64,000 bases of DNA from an uncultured Caryophanales bacterium (GTDB lineage: Bacteria; Bacillota_I; Bacilli_A; RFN20; CAG-449): NCBI GenBank assembly GCA_945873815.1, contig CAMCEE010000001.1:139897-203896 (forward strand), in the 5' to 3' direction. The position numbers and the translations under genes were made by a program. Positions 35,741-44,279 of the stretch are shown here, one piece after another. Position 1 is the first letter of the stretch. The number at the start of each line of letters is the position of its first letter. The notes below the pieces were generated by a model. It saw only the letters and a list, made by a program, of their open reading frames with translations. It ran no database searches and had not been told where the DNA came from.

Positions 35741-35881
35741 TAGCGTATTCTCCTTTATTTATATTTATGTAGGATGAATGTAAATAATGAATACATATGA
35801 AAAAGATGACTTGTATCATATATCGGATTGTTTTGAAGGATTGTTTTTTGATAAACTATTATTGTTAAATAGGAGAGTGGA

Positions 35882-36487
35882 ATGAATAATTGTTATATTG
35901 TTGGAGCATGTAAGGATAGTCAAAAAGAATTTACCTATGATGAAAGTGATTTTATCATTGGTGTTGATGGAGGAACATCATTCTTAAAAGAAAAAAATTA
36001 TCGTATAGATTTAGTTCTTGGAGATTTTGATTCATTAGGATATGTACCTAATTATGAAAATATCATTGTTTTGAACAAGGAAAAAGATGATACAGATATG
36101 CATGTAGCTCTTAAAGAAGGAATGAAGAGAAATTATAAATCCTTTGTTATTTTTGGATGCCTTGAAGGTCGATTAGATCACTCTATTGCAACAATACAAA
36201 ACGCTTATAGATATGCTAAAGAAGGAATCGACATTAAGATTTATGCCAATAATCAAGTTCTTACATTTTTATTAAATAGTAAATTGGAATTAGAAGGAGA
36301 AGGATATATATCAATCTTTGCTTTAGAGGAAGCTAAAGGAGTTACTCTAGAAAACCTTAAATATGAATTAAAAAATTATACATTGACTCCATTTTTTCCT
36401 ATCGGTGTATCAAATGAGTTTATAAACAAAAAAGCAACCATCGAAGTTAAGGATGGCTGCTTAGTAATTATTTATCAGATTAATTAG
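35882..36487 (+). CDS. thiN: Thiamine pyrophosphokinase
   Basis: This enzyme makes thiamine pyrophosphate directly from thiamine and ATP. The N-terminal domain has FIIGVDGGTSFL and the catalytic LVLGDFDSLG (near residues 41-50), followed by KEKDDTDMHVAL and IFGCLEGRLDHSIATI. All are family signatures. The length is 201 residues. It converges with thiT, overlapping by four bases, so uptake (thiT) and activation (thiN) of thiamine lie together. Its own 5' region shows no riboswitch. Confidence 0.95.
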   Translation: MNNCYIVGACKDSQKEFTYDESDFIIGVDGGTSFLKEKNYRIDLVLGDFDSLGYVPNYENIIVLNKEKDDTDMHVALKEGMKRNYKSFVIFGCLEGRLDHSIATIQNAYRYAKEGIDIKIYANNQVLTFLLNSKLELEGEGYISIFALEEAKGVTLENLKYELKNYTLTPFFPIGVSNEFINKKATIEVKDGCLVIIYQIN

Positions 36488-37041
36488 ATACGGAATGATA
36501 CAGGAAATCTTGCATCGAGCATTTTGAATGGTTCATATAATAATGAGAATAAAACCATACATAGTAAGCAAGAAGGACCTACGTAAGCGATATTATAGAT
36601 GAAAGATCCCTCAAATGGAGTTTCCCATAATACCATACCAGAAATAACATGGAATGCTAGTCTTAATGTGCATGCTGCAAGAATTGAAAGGCAGATGTAG
36701 ACATATGGCATAACTTTGGATTCTGACTTGAAAATAAGTTTATAGAATAGACTTACGATGCATAATGAACCATATGCAAATAAATAATCTAGTGGGAAAC
36801 AAGCCCAACCATATCCGTCATATGCGCATGCTACTACTCCGTATATGACTCCTGAAGCAATGAATCCTTTTAATATACCATGACGGTAGCAAATGAAAAA
36901 TAATGGAATCATTGCAAAACCAATTGATCCTCCGTTTTGTCCAATTTTTATTTCGCAAAATAGGCCAAGGACGATTGCAATTGCTGTTAGCATTGCGATT
37001 TCACAGAGATCGCGAACTGAAAACAAATTGTGTTTTTTCAT
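36484..37041 (-). CDS. thiT: Thiamine ECF transporter S component
   Basis: This is a 185-residue, six-span S component for thiamine that would use a shared EcfAAT module encoded elsewhere. The ThiT-typical segment GQNGGSIGFAMIPLFFICYRHG lies near residues 33-54 (here quoted in part as NGGSIGFAMIPLFF). Aromatic/acid residues of the binding site follow in YDGYGWACFPLDYLFAY. The start ATG at 37041 is preceded by GGAAAGGA, which lies in the riboswitch expression platform. The TPP riboswitch upstream confirms the substrate. Confidence 0.93.
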   Translation of the reverse strand: MKKHNLFSVRDLCEIAMLTAIAIVLGLFCEIKIGQNGGSIGFAMIPLFFICYRHGILKGFIASGVIYGVVACAYDGYGWACFPLDYLFAYGSLCIVSLFYKLIFKSESKVMPYVYICLSILAACTLRLAFHVISGMVLWETPFEGSFIYNIAYVGPSCLLCMVLFSLLYEPFKMLDARFPVSFRI

Positions 37042-37048
37042 AAAAAAA

Positions 37049-37077
37049 TCCTTTCCGCCTAGATACGCTAAAAAGGA
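37049..37077 (-). promoter_or_regulatory. Expression-platform hairpin of the TPP riboswitch
   Basis: On the minus strand UCCUUU pairs with AAAGGA, and seven U then lead to the AUG. The 3' arm is the ribosome-binding site, so the hairpin could block translation and may also act as a weak terminator. The 17-base loop contains UAGCGUA and UCUAGG, which repeat short pieces of the aptamer. Confidence 0.65.
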
Positions 37078-37091
37078 AAAAAATCATATAA

Positions 37092-37175
37092 TCCTTACGC
37101 TAGCATTACCTAGATCAAGTTTGGTCGATTCTAGTATCAAGAATCCTCTCAGCCCATTTCTTGAGCTCCCAAGAA
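37092..37175 (-). promoter_or_regulatory. TPP riboswitch aptamer (THI element)
   Basis: On the minus strand the RNA contains GGGCUGAGAGGA, then AAACUUGAUCUAGGUAAUGC, then UAGCGUAAGGA. These match the THI-box landmarks CUGAGA and the ACCUGAUC-x-GGUAAUGCCAGCGUAGGGA block. The closing helix is UCUU with AAGGA. It lies 51 bases upstream of thiT. Confidence 0.95.
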
Positions 37176-37224
37176 TTATTATAATCATTTTAAGAAATAA
37201 TGCTATAAAAAAATGATATTTTAT

Positions 37225-37251
37225 AAAAAAAGAGCTGTTCTTCAACAGCTC
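37225..37251 (-). terminator. Intrinsic terminator after potD
   Basis: On the minus strand GAGCTGTT and AACAGCTC flank a four-base loop and are followed by seven T. It ends the potABCD unit. Confidence 0.95.
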
Positions 37252-37265
37252 AGATTATATTAGAA

Positions 37266-38636
37266 TTATACTTTAAAATCTCCCCACATTGCGTGTAATT
37301 TTTCGTTTCCTTCTTCACCGAAATCTTTCATGATTGCACATCTTGTAATGACATCAAGAGAAGGATATTGTGCATCAAATTGTCTACCTCTTTCTTCTGT
37401 TGGAATTAAGATTTTAGCTTCAACTCCATCATCTAATGTTCCTTCGAAGAAATATGATAAGTCGACTTCATCGCAGTCTTCTATAGTATAATCATTTGTT
37501 CCATCTTCATTAGCATATGCATCAAGAGAATACCATTCGTTACATAAATCCCAAATAGCTTGACCAGCGATAGGTGATGTGTAACCAGTATAATCCATAT
37601 TTAATGCTGCAACTTCTGGAAGGGCTAAGTAATCTAGGAATGCTTTTGATGCTTCAACATTTGCGCCTTTTGGCATACACCAACCATCGAACCATACGTT
37701 TGAACCTTCTTCTGGAACTGAATATGCTAAGTATTTTTCATCGTTTTCTGCTTCATCCATTGAGAATACAGAGTCTCCTGACCAAGCAAGGTTGACATGG
37801 ATGCTACCAAGAACCATATCATTTTTACCTTCATCGACTTCGAGAATGACATTATCTTTTAATTCTTTTAATGCTTCTTCTGCTTTTCTTAATGTTTCGT
37901 CATCGTGTCTATTGAAGATTTCTGATAATGAATTGTTATATGCTTCTGCAGTAATTGTTCCTACTTTGTATTGATTCTTTAAAGAATCTAGTTCTTCTTT
38001 ATAAACGTGCATTACTGCAGTGAAATATGTATCACGAACTGAATCTTTAATTGTGATTTTCTTTTTTAATTCTGTTCCTGGATTCCATTGGAATTCCCAA
38101 GTAGATACTTGTTCTTTTGAAACAACTTCTGGATTGTATGTATAACCCATTGTTCCCCAGAAATAAGGAACACCATAATTTGATAACTTATTCTTATCAA
38201 ATAATGTTTTAATGTATGGAGAAGTATATGTGTTTACATTATCTAAACCAGTTGTATATTTTTTATTTGTTTCATCATAACCGAATGGTTCTAATAATTC
38301 TTCACGTTGCATTCTTTGAATCATATAATCGGAAGGGCAGCATAAGTCTGCTTTGACGGTTTTACGTTTAATTTTTGTATACATTTCTTCACATGTAGAG
38401 AATGTTTTATAGTTTACTTTAATTGTTTTTCCTGTATCTTCAAGATACTTTTTTTCGAAAGATTCAATTATAGAATCATCTACTTTTGCTCCATTATCAT
38501 CTGTTCCATTATAGATATAGTCTTCCCAGTTATAAACGGTGATTTCTACATCAGCGGAAGTATTTCCTCCACATGCTGTGAGAGCACCTATTGATAAAAT
38601 TGATGTGAATGCTAGTAATAATTGTTTCTTTTTCAT
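37266..38636 (-). CDS. potD: Spermidine/putrescine ABC transporter substrate-binding lipoprotein
   Basis: This is a PotD/PotF-type lipoprotein of 456 residues. The signal ends in the lipobox LTACGG. The mature part starts ITVYNWEDYI, the hallmark opening of polyamine-binding proteins. Other family features are DLCCPSDYMIQRM, YGVPYFWGTMGYTYNPE and WFDGWCMPKGA. A stretch around residues 200-255 (EELDSLKNQYKVGTITAEAY) and the tail are longer than in E. coli PotD (about 350 residues), as in other Firmicutes/Mollicutes versions. It is the last gene of the minus-strand pot operon. Confidence 0.93.
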   Translation of the reverse strand: MKKKQLLLAFTSILSIGALTACGGNTSADVEITVYNWEDYIYNGTDDNGAKVDDSIIESFEKKYLEDTGKTIKVNYKTFSTCEEMYTKIKRKTVKADLCCPSDYMIQRMQREELLEPFGYDETNKKYTTGLDNVNTYTSPYIKTLFDKNKLSNYGVPYFWGTMGYTYNPEVVSKEQVSTWEFQWNPGTELKKKITIKDSVRDTYFTAVMHVYKEELDSLKNQYKVGTITAEAYNNSLSEIFNRHDDETLRKAEEALKELKDNVILEVDEGKNDMVLGSIHVNLAWSGDSVFSMDEAENDEKYLAYSVPEEGSNVWFDGWCMPKGANVEASKAFLDYLALPEVAALNMDYTGYTSPIAGQAIWDLCNEWYSLDAYANEDGTNDYTIEDCDEVDLSYFFEGTLDDGVEAKILIPTEERGRQFDAQYPSLDVITRCAIMKDFGEEGNEKLHAMWGDFKV

Positions 38637-38653
38637 TTGTAATTCTCCTTTTC

Positions 38654-39535
38654 TTATGCTTTTTTGCCTTTTCTAATATTAAATATAGAATAAGCTATCA
38701 TTAATACTACAATTAATCCAAATATAATTGCAGTAAATGACCTTAATTGAATTGGAAGAGTTGCCTTTGACAATAATCCGTTAACGTAAGTGGATATTGT
38801 ATGGAAATCTTCTCCAGTTGAAGGCTTGGTGAATGATGTAATGACGTAATCATCTAGTGATAATGTCATTGAAATCATAAATCCTGATAAGATACCTGGA
38901 ACGATATCAGGAATCATAACCTTAAATAATGCTCCAGCTCTAGTAGCTCCTAAATCCATGGCTGCTTCATATAAAGATGGATCCATTTGCTCTAGTTTTG
39001 GTTGTACGTTGATAACAACGAAAGGTAGAGTTAATACCATATGTCCGATGATTAATGAGAAAATCGATGTTCGTAAGCCTAAGAAGGCAAATAGAATAAC
39101 AAGTGATAATGCCATAACGATTTCTGCATTAACGATTGGAATTTGAGTTGCAAGATTGAATGCTGCTTTGATTTTTTTAGATAAGAAATGCATTCCTATT
39201 GCTCCACAAGTACCAAGAAGAGTTGATAGAAGTGAAGATACAAGGGCAATCCATAATGTATTCCAAGCTGCAGTCCAAATCTTGATTGAATCAGGGTATT
39301 TTGTTGAGAATAAACGGATGTAAGATGCAATAGAGAATCCGTTCCATTGACCGATGATCTTCGATTCAGTAAATGAGAAGAGAATGAGATACATTATTGG
39401 GAGATACATGATTAATAACATGATCCAAACAAATGTTAATCCTGTAATTTTTTTGCTTTTTGCTAATCGTTCTTTTCTTTTTAAGAGGCTATTAACTTTT
39501 TCTTCTGTTAATGTGTTTTTTTCATTTGATTTCAT
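38654..39535 (-). CDS. potC: Spermidine/putrescine ABC transporter permease PotC
   Basis: This is an inner-membrane permease of the polyamine importer, about 293 residues and six spans. The EAA loop reads LYEAAMDLGATRAGALFKVMIPD. It ends in a short basic tail (NIRKGKKA). The start at 39535 was chosen because AAAGGGG lies at the right distance. The longer frame beginning at 39574 would overlap potB by 38 bases. It sits between potB and potD. Confidence 0.94.
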   Translation of the reverse strand: MKSNEKNTLTEEKVNSLLKRKERLAKSKKITGLTFVWIMLLIMYLPIMYLILFSFTESKIIGQWNGFSIASYIRLFSTKYPDSIKIWTAAWNTLWIALVSSLLSTLLGTCGAIGMHFLSKKIKAAFNLATQIPIVNAEIVMALSLVILFAFLGLRTSIFSLIIGHMVLTLPFVVINVQPKLEQMDPSLYEAAMDLGATRAGALFKVMIPDIVPGILSGFMISMTLSLDDYVITSFTKPSTGEDFHTISTYVNGLLSKATLPIQLRSFTAIIFGLIVVLMIAYSIFNIRKGKKA

Positions 39536-39536
39536 A

Positions 39537-40355
39537 TTAACGAGCCCCTTTCTTTTCAGAGAATATATTTTCAATAATTACTGATGCTCCAATAAGGATT
39601 AGCATAATAATTGCATAGACTGAACCAACGTTTAATTGATCTAACATAAATTTTGATTCGATTTGCTTACCGATAAGTTGGATTGTTCTATTTGATAATG
39701 CATCGGTAATAACATAACTTGACATAGTTGGCATAAAAGTCATAGTTGAAGCAGAAACAATGCCAGGGATAGTCATAGGAACAATTGTTTTAAAGAAAAC
39801 ATGGACTGGATTTGCTCCTAAATCAGCTGCAGCTTCTATTTGACTTTTATCGAGTTTCAACATCGTATTGTATAAAGGTAATATTGTAAATGGTAAGTAA
39901 TTGTAAACCATACCAATAATTGAACATATCCATGGATACATTTTTGAATCTAAACCGATGAATTCAAGTATTTGCTTAGTTGCGATTGTTCTAATGACAA
40001 AGTTAATCCACATCGGTAATAGAAATAAGTATACTAATACTTTGTTTTTATTGAATTTTGAATTTGCAAGAATATAAGCGATAGGATAAGCAATAATGAT
40101 ACAGATTACTGTAGTTAATGCTGCCACTCCTAGTGAAGTACCGATGACTTTAAGAGTAGAAGATGCTTGACCATTAACGAATAAACTTTTAAAGTTATCT
40201 AACGTGAAATTTCCTTCCTTATTTGTGAATGCATAGAAGAAAATAAGTAAGATAGGGAAGATGATGAATAATACGAGGAATACGCCGTAAGGAATAGAAA
40301 ATATCTTACGAGGCTCCTTGACGTGATTGCTACGTCTACTTGCAATGCTTGTCAT
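39537..40355 (-). CDS. potB: Spermidine/putrescine ABC transporter permease PotB
   Basis: This permease subunit, about 272 residues, has spans beginning IPYGVFLVLFIIFPILLIFFYAF and the EAA loop QIEAAADLGANPVHVFFKTIVP, here quoted as EAAADLGANPVHVFFKTI. The ATG at 40355 has AAAGGTGG upstream, directly after the potA stop. The alternative start at 40382 lies inside potA. It is translationally coupled within the pot operon. Confidence 0.94.
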   Translation of the reverse strand: MTSIASRRSNHVKEPRKIFSIPYGVFLVLFIIFPILLIFFYAFTNKEGNFTLDNFKSLFVNGQASSTLKVIGTSLGVAALTTVICIIIAYPIAYILANSKFNKNKVLVYLFLLPMWINFVIRTIATKQILEFIGLDSKMYPWICSIIGMVYNYLPFTILPLYNTMLKLDKSQIEAAADLGANPVHVFFKTIVPMTIPGIVSASTMTFMPTMSSYVITDALSNRTIQLIGKQIESKFMLDQLNVGSVYAIIMLILIGASVIIENIFSEKKGAR

Positions 40356-40356
40356 A

Positions 40357-41913
40357 TTATCTACCACCTTTGAGTTTGACATCTAATTCGCCTTCTTTAA
40401 TTATTAAAGCGACTCTATCACCGATGTTCCATAAATCTGGGCTATTGACGATGAATTCTTCTTCCTCTTCTTCATCCCATACAGTTATCTCATAGTGGTC
40501 ACCTAGATAAATCATATTGATGATTTCACCATGGATATCTGATGATTCAAGGTTATCGGATAATTCAATATCGTCAAATCCAATTTCTACAGTTACTTGT
40601 ACGTTTTCAACATCCTTTTCTTCGCCTTTCTCATTTACTAGTATGCCTTCTTCATTGAATTTGCATCCAGGGAAGAGTTTTAATACATCATATTTATGGT
40701 GAACTCCAGCAAAACTTATATTGTAGTGCTTTGTGATGTGACCATCATAATAATTTGATGTGAAAGGTTTTTTCATGATTTGAATGTTTTCAGGTTCAAC
40801 GTCAATTCCTACTTCTTTTCCTTCTTCATAGTCTTTTGTTGATTGAGCGATTAATTCGTTTTTGCCAACATTCATTATATATTCATAGTGCATTCCTTTG
40901 AAAATCTTTGATTTGATTGTTGCTTTAACAATGCCTTTTTCAATAGAAGTGATGATGACATCTTCAGGACGAATAACGACATCAACTTTCTCGCTTGGAG
41001 AAAATTTTCCTTCATCTGCAGGATCTGCATTGAATGCTGCGCCAAGAAATTTGATTTTATTGTCTTTTAATACAGTTCCTGTATAAATTGAACTTTCTCC
41101 GATGAAGTCTGCAACGAAAGCATTATTAGGCTCGTCATAGATTGCTTTAGGTGATCCAACTTGTTGAATTTCACCATCACTCATAACGACAATTGTGTCT
41201 GACATTGTTAATGCTTCTTCTTGATCGTGAGTAACATAGATGAAGGTGATACCTATCTTTTTATGCATTTCTTTTAATTCAAGTTGCATTTCTTTTCTCA
41301 TCTTAAGATCGAGTGCTCCTAAAGGCTCATCAAGTAAGAGGATTTGTGGCTCGTTAACAATTGCACGAGCGATTGCAATTCTTTGTTGTTGGCCTCCTGA
41401 TAATGTGGAAACAGCTCTTTTTTCAAAACCTTCTAGATCAACTAATTTCAAAGCATGTCTAACTTTTAAATCAATTTCTTCTTTTGTTAGTTTTCTCATT
41501 TTATATGTTGGATTACCATTATCATCAAGAACATTCTTTCCTTCTTTATCTAATATAGGTTTTGTTGTATCAGGTAAACGTCTATAATGAAGCCCAAATG
41601 CGATATTCTTATAAATATTTAAATGTGTGAATAATGCATATCTTTGGAAAACTGTATTGATAGGTCTTTTATATGGAGGTAAAAGAGAAATATCTTCTCC
41701 ATTTAATAAGATTTGACCACTTGTAGGCATTTCGAATCCTGCGATCATTCTTAATGTAGTAGTTTTACCACATCCTGAAGGTCCAAGAAATGTAACGAAT
41801 TCCCCTTTTTTAATCTTTAAGTTAAAATTTTCAACTGCATACACATCGGAATCATCAAATTTTTTACTGACATTATTTAATTCAATAATGTATTCGTTAT
41901 TTACTTCATTCAT
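40357..41913 (-). CDS. potA: Polyamine ABC transporter ATPase PotA with extended C-terminus
   Basis: This ATPase energises polyamine uptake. Walker A GPSGCGKTTT lies near residues 39-48, Q-loop NTVFQRYALF, signature LSGGQQQRIAIARA and Walker B ILLLDEPLGALD. The usual PotA is about 360-380 residues; this one is 518. Two additions explain the length: about 35 residues between the Q-loop and the signature (KPILDKEGKNVLDDNGNP), and an enlarged regulatory end that appears to contain two TOBE-like beta units (DVVIRPEDVII and on; then IHGEIINMIYLGDHYEITVW) separated by about 90 residues. It is the first transporter gene after the XRE-cupin regulator. Confidence 0.94.
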   Translation of the reverse strand: MNEVNNEYIIELNNVSKKFDDSDVYAVENFNLKIKKGEFVTFLGPSGCGKTTTLRMIAGFEMPTSGQILLNGEDISLLPPYKRPINTVFQRYALFTHLNIYKNIAFGLHYRRLPDTTKPILDKEGKNVLDDNGNPTYKMRKLTKEEIDLKVRHALKLVDLEGFEKRAVSTLSGGQQQRIAIARAIVNEPQILLLDEPLGALDLKMRKEMQLELKEMHKKIGITFIYVTHDQEEALTMSDTIVVMSDGEIQQVGSPKAIYDEPNNAFVADFIGESSIYTGTVLKDNKIKFLGAAFNADPADEGKFSPSEKVDVVIRPEDVIITSIEKGIVKATIKSKIFKGMHYEYIMNVGKNELIAQSTKDYEEGKEVGIDVEPENIQIMKKPFTSNYYDGHITKHYNISFAGVHHKYDVLKLFPGCKFNEEGILVNEKGEEKDVENVQVTVEIGFDDIELSDNLESSDIHGEIINMIYLGDHYEITVWDEEEEEEFIVNSPDLWNIGDRVALIIKEGELDVKLKGGR

Positions 41914-41943
41914 AATATGTTTTCTCCTTTATCCTTATAATAT

Positions 41944-42483
41944 TTAGAAGTTTGGTGGACTAGATATCCAAATTATTTTTGCTGGTGTTGTATTGTTGTT
42001 TTCAAGATAATGTGGTTTAGATGATTCATAATAGAAAGTTTCACCTTTTTTGCATTTAAATCTTTTATTATCAATACAAACAATGACGCTTCCTTCAAGA
42101 ACATATCCGAATTCTTCTCCTTCATGTGGATAATCAATAGGGGTAGATTCCTTTGGATTTAGAACTAATAAAATAGGTTCTACTTCGTTTTTTTGTGCAT
42201 TGGTAACTAACCATGTAATTGATCCGTAATCGTAATCACTTTCAATATAATCGTTTTTCGTGAATACAATCTTTTCAGTGATAGTATCTTTGGAAAAGAA
42301 TTCATTTAGGTTTGTTCCTAGTACATCTAATATATCAACTAATGTTGAAATTGAAGGAGAAGTAAGATCGTTCTCTAATTGAGAGATATATCCTTTTGTT
42401 AGATCACATCTAATTGCTAGTTCTTCTTGCGTAAGATTTTTTAATAGACGCAATTCTTTGATTTTCTTGCCTATTTTAAGCAT
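41944..42483 (-). CDS. XRE-family regulator with C-terminal cupin domain (PuuR-like)
   Basis: This 179-residue regulator has an N-terminal HTH_3 domain (residues about 7-60: LRLLKNLTQEELAIRCDLTK, then GYISQLENDLTSPSISTL). A cupin_2 domain follows (PIDYPHEGEEFGYVLEGSV, then KCKKGETFYYESSKPHYLEN). This is the architecture of PuuR and other small-ligand sensors. It is transcribed ahead of potABCD, 30 bases from potA, so polyamine-responsive control of that operon is the natural inference. A perfect inverted repeat lies between its promoter and its start codon and is the likely operator. Confidence 0.9.
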   Translation of the reverse strand: MLKIGKKIKELRLLKNLTQEELAIRCDLTKGYISQLENDLTSPSISTLVDILDVLGTNLNEFFSKDTITEKIVFTKNDYIESDYDYGSITWLVTNAQKNEVEPILLVLNPKESTPIDYPHEGEEFGYVLEGSVIVCIDNKRFKCKKGETFYYESSKPHYLENNNTTPAKIIWISSPPNF

Positions 42484-42524
42484 ATGACCCTCCTTCTAAA
42501 AAAAAGTTTCGAGATTTTAACTAA

Positions 42525-42547
42525 AAAGTTTACATTCACTAAACTTT
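42525..42547 (-). promoter_or_regulatory. Inverted-repeat operator upstream of the XRE-cupin/pot operon
   Basis: AAAGTTTA (42525-42532) and TAAACTTT (42540-42547) form a perfect inverted repeat with a seven-base centre. A further AAAGTTT half-site lies near 42503-42509. The repeat lies about ten bases downstream of the predicted -10, covering the start of transcription, a typical repressor position. Confidence 0.7.
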
Positions 42548-42556
42548 AACATAGAA

Positions 42557-42585
42557 AATATAATTACTTTTATTTGAAAAATCAA
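42557..42585 (-). promoter_or_regulatory. Promoter for the XRE-cupin/potABCD operon
   Basis: On the minus strand TTGATT (42585-42580) and TATATT (42562-42557) are separated by 17 bases. Confidence 0.65.
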
Positions 42586-42918
42586 TATATTTTTTTTTAA
42601 TTTTTATAAAAATATTTTTCCTCTTTTCAATTACTATAGAAAAATGCCTAAACCTAGGACTTTTATAAATATAATTTCAATTAAAAAAATCATGTTTTTC
42701 TCTTTGAATTATGAAGGCGAAAAATTCTTTGAAATGGATTGGTAATTCAATGATAATTTTTTTTATACAAATTTTGATTTTTTTTATAGAAAAAATACAT
42801 TTTTTATGTATAATTAATTATTTTAATATGAATAATATGTTTTATCTCTACATAATAAAAATATATATTATTTTTGAACTAATATTGATATAATGATTTT
42901 GTTTAGGAGGAAATTAAT

Positions 42919-43965
42919 ATGTCTGAAGAAAAGGATGTTGTAGATAATTTAGTAGAAGAAAAAACTGAAGAAGCTTCAAGAGAAAATGAAACACCTACTC
43001 AAGAAGAGAAACCTTTTGATGGTTTTTATGATGCAATTGAAGTTGGTGAAAGAGAAGAAGTACAAGAAAAAATTAATGATGCAAGAAAGGTCTTTAAAGA
43101 GATTCATAAAAATGTTATGTCGAGAAATAAGATTATTGGAATCGTCTTTTTGGTAATTATGCTTGGAATGGCTGTACTTGCTTATATATTCCCTGGAATT
43201 GTAATGTATATGTTCTTTGGAGTAATTGCTTTCTTTATTATTGTTCTTCTTTTATCGAAGAGTTTACGTGGAAAGATGGATGTTGCAGTTGGTGATTATT
43301 TGTTTGCATATGGAATAAACTCAGATTCATTCGTTTATAAACATAATGATATTAAAGATGTGAAAATGGGTTTTAGAAATAAACCTGATGAAGACGTTAT
43401 TAGAAGTTTAGCTTTTAAAGAAAAGGTTTTCCATATTGGAAGCCGTGATGTCATTAAAGGTACAATGGCAGGAATTAATTTTGAGACAGCAGATGTATCT
43501 ATTAAAACCGGTGAACCAAAAGATAGAAAAACACATAAGACTGTATTTGTTGGTAAAGTCATCACTTTATCTACTGAGATTAAGGATGAAGGTAGAGTTC
43601 TTCTTTATAGAAAGGGATGCGGAGATGCTGAACCGGATAATCTTAGTGATGTTAATGAAGTTAATGTTTCTTCATTAAGTGAAGAGTGGAAAGTTTATTC
43701 TTCAAATGATAATTATGAAAAGATTTTTACTGAAAAAGTCATTGATGCTTTAAACTCATTATCTGTTGATGAATTATTAAATGATATTATCGTTTCTTTC
43801 CAAAAAGAAAGAATAATGGTTGCTTTATCTTATGCAGATAGCTTAATGGTTATTCCTTTAGAGAATGATTTCAACATCGATGGAGTCGATCATTATAAAA
43901 AGGATGTTGAAAAAGTTGTTGAGCTAGTAAAAGCAATAAAATCTAATAAATATATTATAAAATAA
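42919..43965 (+). CDS. DUF3137-like membrane protein
   Basis: This is a 348-residue protein with an acidic N-terminal region, two adjacent membrane spans (about residues 74-92 and 95-113) and a cytoplasmic C-terminal domain. The domain shows SRDVIKGTMAGINFETADV, here in line with the DUF3137 pattern of G-x-x-x-G-V-x-F-x-x-S/A-D, followed by VFVGKVITLST and ALSYADSLMVIPLE. The molecular role of the family is unknown. The promoter has an extended -10 (TGATATAAT, 42886-42894), and a terminator follows, so it is a single-gene unit. Confidence 0.65.
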   Translation: MSEEKDVVDNLVEEKTEEASRENETPTQEEKPFDGFYDAIEVGEREEVQEKINDARKVFKEIHKNVMSRNKIIGIVFLVIMLGMAVLAYIFPGIVMYMFFGVIAFFIIVLLLSKSLRGKMDVAVGDYLFAYGINSDSFVYKHNDIKDVKMGFRNKPDEDVIRSLAFKEKVFHIGSRDVIKGTMAGINFETADVSIKTGEPKDRKTHKTVFVGKVITLSTEIKDEGRVLLYRKGCGDAEPDNLSDVNEVNVSSLSEEWKVYSSNDNYEKIFTEKVIDALNSLSVDELLNDIIVSFQKERIMVALSYADSLMVIPLENDFNIDGVDHYKKDVEKVVELVKAIKSNKYIIK

Positions 43966-44279
43966 TGTAAGTGTGAAAGATGCTTGAGATATAGCATCTT
44001 TTTTTTACAATATACAATTGCATTAAGTGAAGTTGAGAAATAAATATTACTAAATGCAATTTAGATAATGTAGATATTTACTGCTTATTAATGGAGAGAA
44101 AAAAGAAAGAGAAGAAGATAGAATCATTAATAAAATGTTCAATGGAGTGGTTTTCGATTACTCAATAAAAACCATATATCATAGAAAATATATCCTACAT
44201 TTAAATATTTTCATTAGAATATTACTTATCATAGGTAAATGATGATATAATACATATGAACTTTCAAGGAGTTAGTATT
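43966..44279 (+). other. Intergenic region upstream of ntdP
   Basis: Besides the terminator at its left end and an extended -10 promoter (TGATATAAT at 44243-44251) at its right end, I see only AT-rich DNA with no gene or structured motif. Confidence 0.6.
43977..44008 (+). terminator. Intrinsic terminator after the DUF3137-like gene
   Basis: AAGATGCT and AGCATCTT flank an eight-base loop and are followed by eight T. Confidence 0.92.

Larger units (their letters stand above)
42484..42918. other. AT-rich divergent intergenic region, pot regulator versus DUF3137 gene
   Basis: These 435 bases hold the promoter and operator of the regulator-pot unit on the left and a -10 for the plus-strand gene on the right. 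The middle (about 42600-42860) is extremely AT-rich, with runs of T and A. A 60-codon frame at 42711-42893 is low-complexity and lacks a ribosome-binding site. I see no RNA gene. Confidence 0.6.

Noticed and set aside
42711-42893. 60-codon open frame in the AT-rich region before the DUF3137-like gene
   Set aside because: The composition is almost only I, F, N, K and L from A/T runs. It has no ribosome-binding site and overlaps the promoter of the next gene.
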